From contig CANQMO010000009.1 of NCBI GenBank assembly GCA_947624985.1, forward strand, positions 1-64,000: a stretch of DNA of 64,000 nt. The letters run 5' to 3'. Below are positions 15,939-23,757 of the stretch, piece by piece. Origin of the DNA: an uncultured Oscillospiraceae bacterium. Its GTDB lineage: Bacteria; Bacillota; Clostridia; Oscillospirales; Oscillospiraceae. The position numbers and the translations under genes are program-made. Position 1 is the first letter of the stretch. The number at the start of each line of letters is the position of its first letter. The notes below the pieces were generated by a model. It saw nothing but the letters and a program-made list of their open reading frames with translations. It made no database searches and was not told the origin of the DNA.

Positions 15939-17684
15939 TCAGTACTGCTCCACGTCCTGCAAGGCGTCGTAGCCCTCCTCGCCGGTGCGCACCTTGACCA
16001 CGTTCTCCACGTCGTAGACGAAGATCTTTCCGTCGCCTATGTGGCCGGTGTACAGCACCTTCTTGGCCGTCTCGATAACGGTCCGGACCGGGATCTTGCT
16101 GACCACGATCTCCACCTGGATACGGGGCAGCAGGGTGATGTCCTGTACCACGCCCCGGTAATACTCCGGCTTGCCCTTCTGTACGCCGCAGCCCATCACG
16201 TTGGTCACTGTCATGCCGGTGACGCCGATGTCCAGCATAGCCGCCTTCAGGGCCTCGAACTTCTCCATGTGCAGCAGGATGGTCACGTTGCTCATCTTCA
16301 CCGCCCCGTCGGAGGCCACCGTTCTGGGGGAGCGGACCTGTACGGGGACCGCGTCGTCGATCGGCGCGGCGGGCACAGCGCCCGGATGGTCCTCCCCCGC
16401 CGGAGCCGTGGCGGGCATGCCCAGAGCGGGCATGAAGTCCGCGTAGGCGCTGACCAGACCGTGCTCCGTCACGTCCAGTCCCATCAGCTCCTCCTCCGGC
16501 TTCACCCGCAGACCGACAGTGGCCCGGATGATCAGAAAGAAAACGGTGATGGTCACCGCCGTCCAGCCGATCACCGCCGCGATACCCAGAAGCTGGACCC
16601 CCAGCAGGTGCAGCCCGCCGCCGTAGAAAAGCCCGCTCAGCGTGTCGTTCCCGGGGGCGGAGGTGGTGGCGAACAGCCCCACGGCGACGCCGCCCCAGAC
16701 GCCGTTCAGGCAGTGGACCGCCACCGCGCCTACCGGGTCGTCCACCCGCAGCTTGTTGTCCAGGACCCACACCCCGAACACCACCAGCAGCCCGGACACC
16801 GCGCCGATGACGATAGCGCCGGAGCAGTCGGTCACATCGCAGGGGGCCGTGATGGCCACCAGCCCCGCCAGGGAGGCGTTCAGGCACATGGACACGTCCG
16901 GCTTGCCGTATTTCAGCCATGTAAAGACCATGCACACGGTTGTGGCCACGGCGGGGGACACGGTGGTGGTCAGGAACACGGAGCCCAGCTGCTCCACGCT
17001 GGTGCAGGCGGCGCCGTTGAAGCCATACCAGCCCAGCCAAAGGATGAACACGCCCAGCTCCCCCAGGGGGATGTTATGGCCGGGGAAGGCGTTCACCTTC
17101 ACCACCTTGCCCTTGTCATCTCTCGTGAACTTGCCGATCCGTGGCCCCACCAGGGCCGCGCCAATGAAGGCGCACACGCCGCCCACCATGTGGATGGCCA
17201 CAGACCCGGCAAAATCGTGGAAACCCATCTGGCTGAGCCAGCCGCCGCCCCAGATCCAGTGTGCCTCGATGGGATAGATGAGCGCCGAGATCACGCCGGA
17301 ATAGATACAGTAGGACAGAAATCTCGTCCGCTCCGCCATAGCCCCGGACACAATGGTGGCCGTGGTGGCGCAGAACACCAGATTGAACACGAAGTTGGAC
17401 CAGTCGAAGCTCTCATAGGCCGTAAAAATGTCGAACCCGGGCCTACCGATGAAGCCGGCCAGGTCCTCTCCCAGCAGCAGACTGAAGCCGATCAGGATGA
17501 ACACGCACGTTCCGATACAGAAGTCCATCAGATTCTTCATCAGGATGTTGCCCGCGTTTTTCGCCCGGGCGAAGCCGCTCTCCACCATGGCGAAGCCCGC
17601 CTGCATCCAGAACACCAGCGCCGCGCCGATCAGAAACCATACGGCAAATATCTCCCCCGACAGGCTCTCCATCAACTCCTCCAT
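15939..17684 (-). CDS. amt: Ammonium transporter fused to a PII signalling domain
   Basis: The 581-residue protein joins an 11-helix Amt channel (about 1-430) to a GlnB/GlnK-type PII domain (about 470-581). Amt features include the FWMQAGFAMVESG helix, VLFCATTAT-like and IHMVGGVCAF segments with pore residues, and GLHLLGVQLLG. The PII part has GMTVTNVMGCGVQKGKPEYYRG with the T-loop Tyr-Tyr, and TGHIGDGKIFVYDVENVVKVRTGEEG, the B-loop and C-loop ATP/2-oxoglutarate site. A fused PII would regulate the channel in cis. The start is the ATG with GAGGAGG nine bases upstream; 17 extra upstream codons lack support. A terminator-like hairpin sits directly before the binding site. Confidence 0.95.
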   Translation of the reverse strand: MEELMESLSGEIFAVWFLIGAALVFWMQAGFAMVESGFARAKNAGNILMKNLMDFCIGTCVFILIGFSLLLGEDLAGFIGRPGFDIFTAYESFDWSNFVFNLVFCATTATIVSGAMAERTRFLSYCIYSGVISALIYPIEAHWIWGGGWLSQMGFHDFAGSVAIHMVGGVCAFIGAALVGPRIGKFTRDDKGKVVKVNAFPGHNIPLGELGVFILWLGWYGFNGAACTSVEQLGSVFLTTTVSPAVATTVCMVFTWLKYGKPDVSMCLNASLAGLVAITAPCDVTDCSGAIVIGAVSGLLVVFGVWVLDNKLRVDDPVGAVAVHCLNGVWGGVAVGLFATTSAPGNDTLSGLFYGGGLHLLGVQLLGIAAVIGWTAVTITVFFLIIRATVGLRVKPEEELMGLDVTEHGLVSAYADFMPALGMPATAPAGEDHPGAVPAAPIDDAVPVQVRSPRTVASDGAVKMSNVTILLHMEKFEALKAAMLDIGVTGMTVTNVMGCGVQKGKPEYYRGVVQDITLLPRIQVEIVVSKIPVRTVIETAKKVLYTGHIGDGKIFVYDVENVVKVRTGEEGYDALQDVEQY

Positions 17685-17713
17685 TTTTCCTTTCCTCCTC
17701 TGAAAAAAACTAA

Positions 17714-17760
17714 AAACGGCAAGGACGCCCGACATACCTGTCGCGACGTCCTTGCCGTTT
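17714..17760 (-). terminator. Leader terminator (attenuator) of the ammonium transporter gene
   Basis: On the minus strand a perfect 14-bp stem (17747-17760 with 17714-17727) encloses a smaller CGACA/TGTCG hairpin and is followed by TTTTTAGTTTTTTT, ending just before the GAGGAGG site. The promoter lies immediately upstream, so the hairpin occupies almost the entire leader. This is an intrinsic terminator placed to stop transcription before the gene. Confidence 0.85.
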
Positions 17761-17770
17761 CATTGTACGC

Positions 17771-17799
17771 ACTATACCCCCGCCCGGTTCGATTGTCAA
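17771..17799 (-). promoter_or_regulatory. Sigma-A promoter of the ammonium transporter gene
   Basis: On the minus strand TTGACA (17799-17794) and TATAGT (17776-17771) are separated by exactly 17 bases. The predicted start of transcription is about 5 bases before the leader terminator. Confidence 0.85.
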
Positions 17800-17908
17800 G
17801 GCATGATGACCAGTTTTTTGCGCCGGATTTGTGTATTTTGTCATATCCTATGGACTTTTGCTCAAATCAGCGGCGCAAATTTATCGTTTCTGCCGAGGCG
17901 GATAAAAG

Positions 17909-17935
17909 CGCCGGACCTCGCGGAGAGGTCCGGCG
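17909..17935 (-). terminator. Intrinsic terminator of the secreted-protein gene
   Basis: An 11-bp stem (17925-17935 with 17909-17919), loop of 5, followed on the minus strand by CTTTTATCC, 28 bases after the stop at 17964. Confidence 0.8.
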
Positions 17936-17963
17936 GCCATATTCTCTTATGACATGCTCCGAT

Positions 17964-18782
17964 TCACGGCTGCAAAGCGGCCATCGCCACATAGTCGGTG
18001 ATGGGGCGATAGGCGCCGGCCGCGTCCCGCGCCATGGTCATGAACCCCTCCAGGGAGGTGTCGTAGCGCTCAAGATCGTCCCACAAAAACCTGCCCGCCG
18101 CGTCATATCCCGTGTCCTGGCCGTCCATATACACCTCGGCCGCCCGGGCATGCGCCGCCCCATCGGCGGCGGCGCCCCCCACGGCATACCGCTCGGTCAC
18201 CACCAGCCCGCTGGAGGGGTCGAATTCCAGATACCGGTCACAGACGCTCACCGTGGTCAGCACACCGTCCACATTGTCGAACCGGACGATCTCGTCCCAG
18301 GCGGTCTCCATGGTGCCGTTGGCGCTGTTGACCCAAAAGCACCAGCCATTGACGGTCCGGCTGAGCCGGAACGACTCAAAAAAGCCGGTGCACACGCTCA
18401 CCGGGGACAAATGCTCGCTGCCGAAAGCGCCGCCGGCGCTGTCCAGCGTACTGGACACGCAGCAGACCTGTCCGTCCACGATATCAAATAGCTGCACGCC
18501 CATGGCGGCGGACGCGCCCTGGTCGAACACGGCCATCTCCGGCGTCCCGTCCAGATCCAGATCGATGAACCCCACACCGCTCATGCCGTCCGGCCACAGG
18601 GCGGTGAACACATCATAGTTGTTCTCCAGAAAGCCGAGGTACGTATCCTGCCAGCCATCCGCGGGCCGGGGCAGGATGAGCATTTCCGAATCGGGGTCCC
18701 GCGCCGGCGCGGCGCCACAGAGCAGGACCGCGCTCAGGAGCAGGGCCGCTGCCGTGATAAACACGCCCATTCGCCGCATCAT
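17964..18782 (-). CDS. Secreted protein of unknown function with Asp-rich repeat-like segment
   Basis: The 272-residue protein begins with a signal peptide (MRRMGVFITAAALLLSAVL, cleavage near ALA/CGAAPA). A Cys after the hydrophobic core is not in a canonical lipobox. The segment GFIDLDLDGTPEMAVFDQG (about 70-90) is like FG-GAP/VCBS loops that bind calcium and occur in many clostridial secreted proteins. The rest matches nothing I recognise. The start is the ATG at 18782 with GAGAGG five bases upstream; a GTG two codons earlier is possible but has no spacing. It is transcribed alone, with its own terminator, between the ammonium transporter and htpG. Confidence 0.75.
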   Translation of the reverse strand: MMRRMGVFITAAALLLSAVLLCGAAPARDPDSEMLILPRPADGWQDTYLGFLENNYDVFTALWPDGMSGVGFIDLDLDGTPEMAVFDQGASAAMGVQLFDIVDGQVCCVSSTLDSAGGAFGSEHLSPVSVCTGFFESFRLSRTVNGWCFWVNSANGTMETAWDEIVRFDNVDGVLTTVSVCDRYLEFDPSSGLVVTERYAVGGAAADGAAHARAAEVYMDGQDTGYDAAGRFLWDDLERYDTSLEGFMTMARDAAGAYRPITDYVAMAALQP

Positions 18783-18905
18783 CCTCACCTCTCCAGAATT
18801 ATGTAAATTATATTATGTATTATATCCACTCCTATGCAAAAATGTAAAGGGGGCCGTGAAAACTGTAATAACTTGTAATATCTGGGAAGAACTTTCTGCC
18901 GGGGC

Positions 18906-18934
18906 TTGACAAGCGGGCGCGCATGTGGTAAATT
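18906..18934 (+). promoter_or_regulatory. Sigma-A promoter of htpG
   Basis: TTGACA (18906-18911), 17-base spacer, TAAATT (18929-18934). The -10 box runs into the CIRCE operator. Confidence 0.75.
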
Positions 18935-18959
18935 AGCACTCAGTTAAAAAGAGTGCTAA
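18933..18959 (+). promoter_or_regulatory. CIRCE operator (HrcA-binding inverted repeat)
   Basis: TTAGCACTC (18933-18941), a 9-base spacer and GAGTGCTAA (18951-18959): an exact match to the CIRCE consensus. It overlaps the end of the -10 box, so HrcA binding would block htpG transcription until heat shock. HrcA itself is not in the window. Confidence 0.95.
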
Positions 18960-18985
18960 ACCCAGAAAGGAAGCGTTATCACATC

Positions 18986-20893
18986 ATGGCGAAGAAGCAG
19001 TTCAAAGCGGAGTCCAAGCGGCTGCTGGACCTGATGATCAACTCCATCTACACCCACAAGGAGATCTTTCTCCGGGAGATCATCTCCAACGCCTCGGACG
19101 CCATCGACAAGCTGTGCTACAAGTCCCTGACGGACGAGACGGTAGGCATGACCCGGGAGGACTTTCTCATCCGGGTGGAGGCGGACAAGCAGGCCCGGAC
19201 CCTGACGGTCCGGGACAACGGCATTGGCATGACCCGGGAGGAGCTGGAGAGCAACCTGGGCGTGATCGCCTCCAGCGGCACCCGCCATTTCCGGGACGCT
19301 TTGGCCGAGGAGGAGAAGGCCGCGGACGTGGACGTGATCGGCCAGTTCGGCGTAGGCTTTTATTCCGCCTTCATGGTCTCCGACAAGGTGACGGTGATCA
19401 GCCGGGCCTTCGGCGAGGACGGCGGCTGGAAGTGGGAGTCCTCCGGCGCGGACGGCTACACCGTCACGGCCTGCGACAAGGACACGGTAGGCACGGACGT
19501 GATCATGCACATCAAGCCCGACGCGGACGGGGAGGATTACGGCACATACCTGGAGAGCTGGCGGCTGAAAGAGCTCATCAAGAAGTACTCTGACTATGTC
19601 CGCTGGCCCATCCGGATGCTGGTGGAGCGCCGGGAGTGGGACGAAAAAGGCGGCGAGGACGGCAAGGGCGCCTACAACACCGTCACGGAGGACCAGGTTG
19701 TCAACACCATGGTCCCCATCTGGCAGCGGCCCAAGAGCGAGGTGTCGGACGAGGACTGCAAGGCGTATTACAAAGAGCACTTCCACGACGCCGCCGACCC
19801 GGTGGCCGTGATCCGCGTGAACGCGGAGGGCCTGACCAGCTATCGGGCCATGCTGTTCATCCCGTCCCAGGCGCCTTACGATTACTACACCCGCGACTAT
19901 CAGCCGGGCCTTCAGCTTTATTCCGCCGGCGTGATGATCATGGACAAGTGCCCGGACCTGGTGCCGGAGCACTTCCGGTTCGTCCGGGGCGTGGTGGACT
20001 CTCCGGACCTGAGCCTGAACATCTCCCGGGAGCTTTTGCAGCACGACCGGCAGCTGAAGATCATCGCGGGCAATCTGGAAAAGAAGATCCAGAGCGAGCT
20101 GAAGCGGCTGCTGGACGAGGACCGGGAGAAGTACGAGACCTTTTACAAGGCCTTCGCGCCCCAGCTGAAGTACGGCGTGGTGGGCGACTACGGCATGCAC
20201 AAGGACCAGCTGAAGGACCTGCTGCTGTTCCACAGCGTGGACAGGGACAAGCTGGTGAGCCTGAAAGAGTACGCGGACGCCATGCCCGACAGCCAGAAGA
20301 AGATATACTACGCCTGCGCCGAGACGGTGAAGCGCGCTTCCGCCCTGCCCCAGGCCGAGACGGTGAAGGCGGCGGGCTGCGACATGCTGTGCCTGACGGA
20401 CAGCGTGGACGAATTCGTCATGCAGATCCTGGGCAGCTATGAGGAGAAGGAGTTCTGCAACGTGACCAGCGGTGACCTTGGTCTGGAGAGCGAGGACGAG
20501 AAGAAGGACACCGAGCAGAAGCAGGAGCAGTCCAAAGAGCTTCTGGACTTTGTGAAAGAGAGCCTTGGCGGCGCGGTAGAGACAGTGCGTCTCAGCCACA
20601 AGCTGAAAAGCCAGCCGGTGTTTCTGACCACGGAGGGCGAGGTGACCCTGGAGATGGAGAAGTATTTCCAGGGCCTACCTGGCGTGCCGGAGACGGAGCG
20701 TATCAAGGCCCGCCGGGTTCTGGAGCTGAACGGCTCCCACCCCGCCTTCGCGGCTCTGGAGAAGGCGTACAAAGAGGACCGGCCCCGTGCGGCAAGGCTG
20801 GCCATGGTCCTGCTGGCCCAGGCCCAGCTGATCGCGGGCCTGCCTCTGGACGACCCCGCCGCCTACACGGATCTGGTCTGCGGCCTGTTCTGA
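18986..20893 (+). CDS. htpG: Molecular chaperone HtpG (Hsp90)
   Basis: The 635-residue protein is complete. The N-terminal GHKL ATPase has KEIFLREIISNASDAID, DNGIGMTREEL and GQFGVGFYSAFMV; the middle domain carries the client-binding and gamma-phosphate-contacting Arg region (VVDSPDLSLNISRELLQ); and the C terminus holds the dimerisation domain. The chosen ATG (MAKKQFKAES) follows the CIRCE box; an upstream in-frame start would lie within the operator. The ribosome binding site GAAAGGAAG is placed rather far upstream. Regulation by HrcA is predicted. In B. subtilis htpG is not a CIRCE gene, so the wiring differs here. Confidence 0.97.
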   Translation: MAKKQFKAESKRLLDLMINSIYTHKEIFLREIISNASDAIDKLCYKSLTDETVGMTREDFLIRVEADKQARTLTVRDNGIGMTREELESNLGVIASSGTRHFRDALAEEEKAADVDVIGQFGVGFYSAFMVSDKVTVISRAFGEDGGWKWESSGADGYTVTACDKDTVGTDVIMHIKPDADGEDYGTYLESWRLKELIKKYSDYVRWPIRMLVERREWDEKGGEDGKGAYNTVTEDQVVNTMVPIWQRPKSEVSDEDCKAYYKEHFHDAADPVAVIRVNAEGLTSYRAMLFIPSQAPYDYYTRDYQPGLQLYSAGVMIMDKCPDLVPEHFRFVRGVVDSPDLSLNISRELLQHDRQLKIIAGNLEKKIQSELKRLLDEDREKYETFYKAFAPQLKYGVVGDYGMHKDQLKDLLLFHSVDRDKLVSLKEYADAMPDSQKKIYYACAETVKRASALPQAETVKAAGCDMLCLTDSVDEFVMQILGSYEEKEFCNVTSGDLGLESEDEKKDTEQKQEQSKELLDFVKESLGGAVETVRLSHKLKSQPVFLTTEGEVTLEMEKYFQGLPGVPETERIKARRVLELNGSHPAFAALEKAYKEDRPRAARLAMVLLAQAQLIAGLPLDDPAAYTDLVCGLF

Positions 20894-20933
20894 CGGCGCA
20901 AAAGCCCTCCGGGAAGAAGCTAAAAAAAACATT

Positions 20934-20968
20934 CCGCGCCCTTTCCCTCGGGAAAGGGCGCGGCGCTT
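20934..20968 (+). terminator. Intrinsic terminator of htpG
   Basis: A 14-bp GC-rich stem (20934-20947 with 20950-20963), two-base turn, then CGCTTTATT. Confidence 0.85.
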
Positions 20969-21026
20969 TATTCATGGGTGCCCCAGGCGCCGAAGCGGCG
21001 GGCGCCGGACTGACCGTCTCCCGGCT

Positions 21027-21179
21027 TCACGGCTCCTCTTCCCGCGCCTCGCCGTCAGCCGGCGGGTCCGTCTGTTTCAGATAGTCCTCCTCGCATTCGC
21101 GCTGGGCCTCGATCAAAATATTGATGGCCTTCTCCATGGCCCGGTTCATCTTGTAATACATCTGCTGATAGTCCACCAT
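21027..21179 (-). CDS. Small hypothetical protein, 50 residues
   Basis: An ATG with GGAGG seven bases upstream opens a 50-residue frame: a Tyr/Met-rich start (MVDYQQMYYKMNRAMEKA), a predicted amphipathic helix with ILIEAQRECEEDYL, and an acidic Pro-rich tail. Small proteins with this pattern (xxYxxMYxKMxxAMxxAxxxLxxAQxECEExY) are common in Firmicute phages and integrative elements, from memory, with no known function. It is divergent from an XRE regulator, and the spacer between them is full of palindromes, so the pair may be one regulatory unit. Confidence 0.72.
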   Translation of the reverse strand: MVDYQQMYYKMNRAMEKAINILIEAQRECEEDYLKQTDPPADGEAREEEP

Positions 21180-21203
21180 GGCAATACCTCCGGAAAAGAA
21201 AAA

Positions 21204-21236
21204 CTATACCGCTAATTATAACGGTAATAATATTAC
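21204..21236. promoter_or_regulatory. Palindromic operator-like region between divergent genes
   Basis: Two overlapping dyads: ACCG...CGGT (21208-21211 and 21222-21225) and GTAATA-A-TATTAC (21224-21236). They lie between the 50-residue gene and the XRE regulator, in A/T-rich DNA suited to two divergent promoters. Probable binding site of the regulator itself. Confidence 0.5.
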
Positions 21237-21301
21237 AAGTCAACTGTAACATACCATTCAGCCAAACGGTACAATACTGGTAAGGAAGGGTGGTGCTACA
21301 G

Positions 21302-21613
21302 ATGGACATACTGGAGAAGCTGGATCGGCTCATGGAAGATCGCGGATGGACCGCATACCGTCTGGCGAAGAACAGCGGGCTTTCCGAATCGACGATCGCT
21401 AATATCGTCCGCCGCAACACCATGCCGTCATTCCCGACGCTGGAGGCCATCTGCAACGGCTTGGGTATCACCCTGTCGCAGTTCTTCGCGGAGGATGAAA
21501 TGGTGGAGCTCACGCCGGACCTCAAGGAGCTGTTTGACGCCTGGCGCACTCTTTCTCCCACACAGAAAACGGCCGCGCTGCAAGTGATCCGGGCTATGAG
21601 CGACAAGACGTAA
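21302..21613 (+). CDS. XRE-family helix-turn-helix regulator
   Basis: The 103-residue protein has an HTH_XRE domain at about residues 5-60 (LMEDRGWTAYRLAKNSGL, STIANIVRRNTMPSFPTLEAICNGLGITLSQFF) and a short C-terminal helix region. It is a Cro/C1-type DNA-binding protein, usually autoregulatory. The ATG at 21302 is chosen because the AAGGAAGGG/TGG purine stretch is then 8 or so bases upstream; GTG codons at 21290 and 21293 are possible. A 16-bp inverted repeat follows the stop. Confidence 0.9.
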   Translation: MDILEKLDRLMEDRGWTAYRLAKNSGLSESTIANIVRRNTMPSFPTLEAICNGLGITLSQFFAEDEMVELTPDLKELFDAWRTLSPTQKTAALQVIRAMSDKT

Positions 21614-21634
21614 CGCGGGAATGCATCGACAACT

Positions 21635-21671
21635 CATGAGAAGGAGGCACATTTCGTGCCTCCTTCTCATG
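21635..21671. repeat. Perfect 16-bp inverted repeat
   Basis: Arms 21635-21650 and 21656-21671 with a 5-base loop between convergent genes. It has no T run on either side, so terminator activity is uncertain. Confidence 0.75.
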
Positions 21672-21737
21672 CGCATATCCCTCCGCCGTAGACGAACGCC
21701 CGCGGCCGCTGTTCGCCTATATCGCTGCCCGGCAGTC

Positions 21738-22670
21738 TCATCGCATGGCGAACACGGCCAGCACCGCGAAAGCGCCCAGCGTCAGCAGCGTACTGAGCGA
21801 CATGGTCGCCGACACATAGTCCCGCTGGCCCTCGAACCGCCCCGTCACCGGGATCACGAAGGATGCCGGCAGAGAGAACGCCAGCATAAGCGCGAACAGC
21901 ATGGAGCGGGAGATCGGTCCGAACAGGCCGATCACGAAAACGCTCACGGCGCAAAACGCCCACATGACCACCAGCCGTCCGACGGCGGTCATCGCCACCG
22001 GCTTCATCAGCTTTTTGTCCAGCGCGGCGTCGTGGCCCAGCGTCAGCAGCACCAGCACGCCCGTCGGGGCGGTGATATAGTTGATGACGGCGGCGTATAT
22101 GTCGTATCCGGCGTTGGACTGGAGCCACTCGTCCACCCCCGCCAGCCCCAGTGCGATACCGATGAGCATGGCGTCGAAGGCGGGGGACGTGAGGGCCTGG
22201 CGGGCCACGTCCTTCAGCTTGGGGCTCTCCCCCTCCGTGATCTTCAGGACCGGGACCACCAGCAGGAACAGGAACACCGTGTGCCCCACGTCGATGATGG
22301 CCATATCGCTGGTTCCCTGCTGGCCGAACAGCATGGCGATCAGCGGATAGCCTATGGAGCCGCACTCCATGGTGGCGAAGAGGAAGGGCATGGCCCCGCC
22401 CCGGCCGGGGAAAAAGCGGCGCAGCGCGAAACCCAGGGCAAACTCCGCCGTGACGGCCACGAATACCACGATGATCACGCTCAGGGACTGAACGGTATAA
22501 TCCGCGAACAGGAACGCGTTCAGCAGCACCACGGGCAGCATGATATAGCTGACGAGGTTTTTCAGCGTCTGGCAGCCCGCGGCGTCCAGGATATGCAGCC
22601 GCCGGCAGATCATGCCGCACACGAACGCGGTCATGATCGGCAGCAGGATGCGTACGACGGAAGCGACCAT
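21738..22670 (-). CDS. AEC-family (auxin efflux carrier-like) transporter
   Basis: The 310-residue protein has ten hydrophobic segments arranged as two sets of five, as in the Mem_trans (PF03547) family: an N-terminal PIMTAFVCGMICRR, LVSYIMLPVVLLNAF, ATMECGSIGYPLIAMLFG with the conserved unwound-helix Gly-Tyr-Pro, and a C-terminal SLPASFVIPV crossing. Bacterial members move small organic acids such as malate or malonate. No signal for its substrate is visible. It is transcribed alone downstream of the lsr operon, behind that operon's terminator. Confidence 0.9.
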   Translation of the reverse strand: MVASVVRILLPIMTAFVCGMICRRLHILDAAGCQTLKNLVSYIMLPVVLLNAFLFADYTVQSLSVIIVVFVAVTAEFALGFALRRFFPGRGGAMPFLFATMECGSIGYPLIAMLFGQQGTSDMAIIDVGHTVFLFLLVVPVLKITEGESPKLKDVARQALTSPAFDAMLIGIALGLAGVDEWLQSNAGYDIYAAVINYITAPTGVLVLLTLGHDAALDKKLMKPVAMTAVGRLVVMWAFCAVSVFVIGLFGPISRSMLFALMLAFSLPASFVIPVTGRFEGQRDYVSATMSLSTLLTLGAFAVLAVFAMR

Positions 22671-22711
22671 TGGCGTGTTCTCTCCTTCCCAAAACCGTCA
22701 AAATATACGCT

Positions 22712-22745
22712 CAAAGACCGGGCGCGCCCGGCGCCCGGTCTTTTG
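22712..22745 (-). terminator. Terminator downstream of lsrF
   Basis: A 14-bp stem (22731-22744/22712-22725 region) of GC-rich sequence flanked by TTTTG/CAAAG, 18 bases after the lsrF stop. It closes the lsr operon on the minus strand. Confidence 0.75.
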
Positions 22746-22762
22746 GCGCGATGTATCTCGCC

Positions 22763-23644
22763 TTATTCCTTGACCGTGTCCCGATAGAACTCCAGGGCCT
22801 CCTTGTCGGTAGCGCCCTTGTGGACGATCATGGCCACCGCCTGGGCCATGGCCTCCGGGTGTTCGCTCTGGAAGATGTTCCGGCCCATATCCACGCCGTG
22901 GGCGCCCTTCTGCATGACCCCGTAGGCCATCTTCAGCGCGTCCGGCTCGGACAGTTTCTTGCCGCCGGCCACCACGATGGGCACTGGGCAGGCCGCCACC
23001 ACTTCCTCGAAGTTTTCACAGTCATAGGTCTTGACCACCTGCACGCCCATCTCGGCGATGATACGGGTGGCAAGCTTGAAAAACCGGTCCGTGCGGGCCA
23101 TATCCTTGCCCACGGCGCAAACGCCCATGGTGGGGATAGAGTAGCGCATACCGGCGTTGATGACCTTGTTCAGATTGTCCAGACTGGACAGCTGTCCATC
23201 CGCGCCGATGAAGGTCTGCACAGCCATGCAGTCGGCGCCCATGCGGATGGCGTCCTCGATATCCACCGCCACCACCTCATGGCTCAGGTCCTCCTGGACC
23301 ATAGAGGAGCCGGAGGTGACGCGCAGGGCCACGCTCTTGACCGTCTCCGGGGGCACGCAGGTGCGGATGGCGCCGCGGGTGCCCATGAAGCAGTCCACAT
23401 AGGGCGCCAGCCGGGGCAGCAGCAGATCCAGCCGTTCCAGGCCGGCGGTGGAGCCCATAAAGTAGCCGTGGTCAAAGGCGAACATGACGGTGTTGCCGCT
23501 CTCGGGATCAAAAATATTGGCCATATGACGCTTCATGCCCCAGTCCAGGCTGTTGATCCCCTTGAGGAAAAAGCCCTTCTGGTTGGCAAAGGGAACGTCC
23601 ACATGATAGTCCTTTGAGACCTTCAGGCCCTCTAGATCAGCCAT
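22763..23644 (-). CDS. lsrF: 3-hydroxy-2,4-pentanedione 5-phosphate thiolase LsrF
   Basis: The 293-residue protein aligns with E. coli LsrF along its whole length: LKGINSLDWGMKRHMANIF, MFAFDHGYFMGSTAGLER, TMGVCAVGKDM with the conserved Lys, IIAEMGVQVVKTY with the Schiff-base type Lys, PVPIVVAGGKKLSE and GVDMGRNIFQSEHP. In enteric bacteria LsrF transfers the acetyl group of processed AI-2 phosphate to CoA, giving DHAP and acetyl-CoA. It is the last gene of lsrACDBF, separated from lsrB by 113 bases with a hairpin. Confidence 0.94.
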   Translation of the reverse strand: MADLEGLKVSKDYHVDVPFANQKGFFLKGINSLDWGMKRHMANIFDPESGNTVMFAFDHGYFMGSTAGLERLDLLLPRLAPYVDCFMGTRGAIRTCVPPETVKSVALRVTSGSSMVQEDLSHEVVAVDIEDAIRMGADCMAVQTFIGADGQLSSLDNLNKVINAGMRYSIPTMGVCAVGKDMARTDRFFKLATRIIAEMGVQVVKTYDCENFEEVVAACPVPIVVAGGKKLSEPDALKMAYGVMQKGAHGVDMGRNIFQSEHPEAMAQAVAMIVHKGATDKEALEFYRDTVKE

Positions 23645-23707
23645 GATAATAATCTCCTTTAGTCGAAAGATAGCCGCAAATACCCTTGCCGCGTTTGTTT
23701 TACAGGG

Positions 23708-23735
23708 TCTCCCCCGCCGCGAACGGCGGGGGAGA
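23708..23735 (-). terminator. Stem-loop between lsrB and lsrF
   Basis: A 12-bp stem (23708-23719/23724-23735) with a 4-base loop and no T run. Such hairpins after binding-protein genes stabilise the upstream mRNA and lower distal expression. Confidence 0.65.
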
Positions 23736-23757
23736 TGGTTTGCCTGGAAGGAAAAAC

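Noticed and set aside
17714..17760. ANTAR-type paired hexaloop antiterminator before the ammonium transporter
   Set aside because: Only one large terminator-like stem with a small inner hairpin is seen; the two hexaloop stems are missing.
16000..18490. Very long plus-strand open frame opposite the ammonium transporter
   Set aside because: His/Gln/Gly-rich composition and no family match show it is the antisense shadow of a GC-rich gene.
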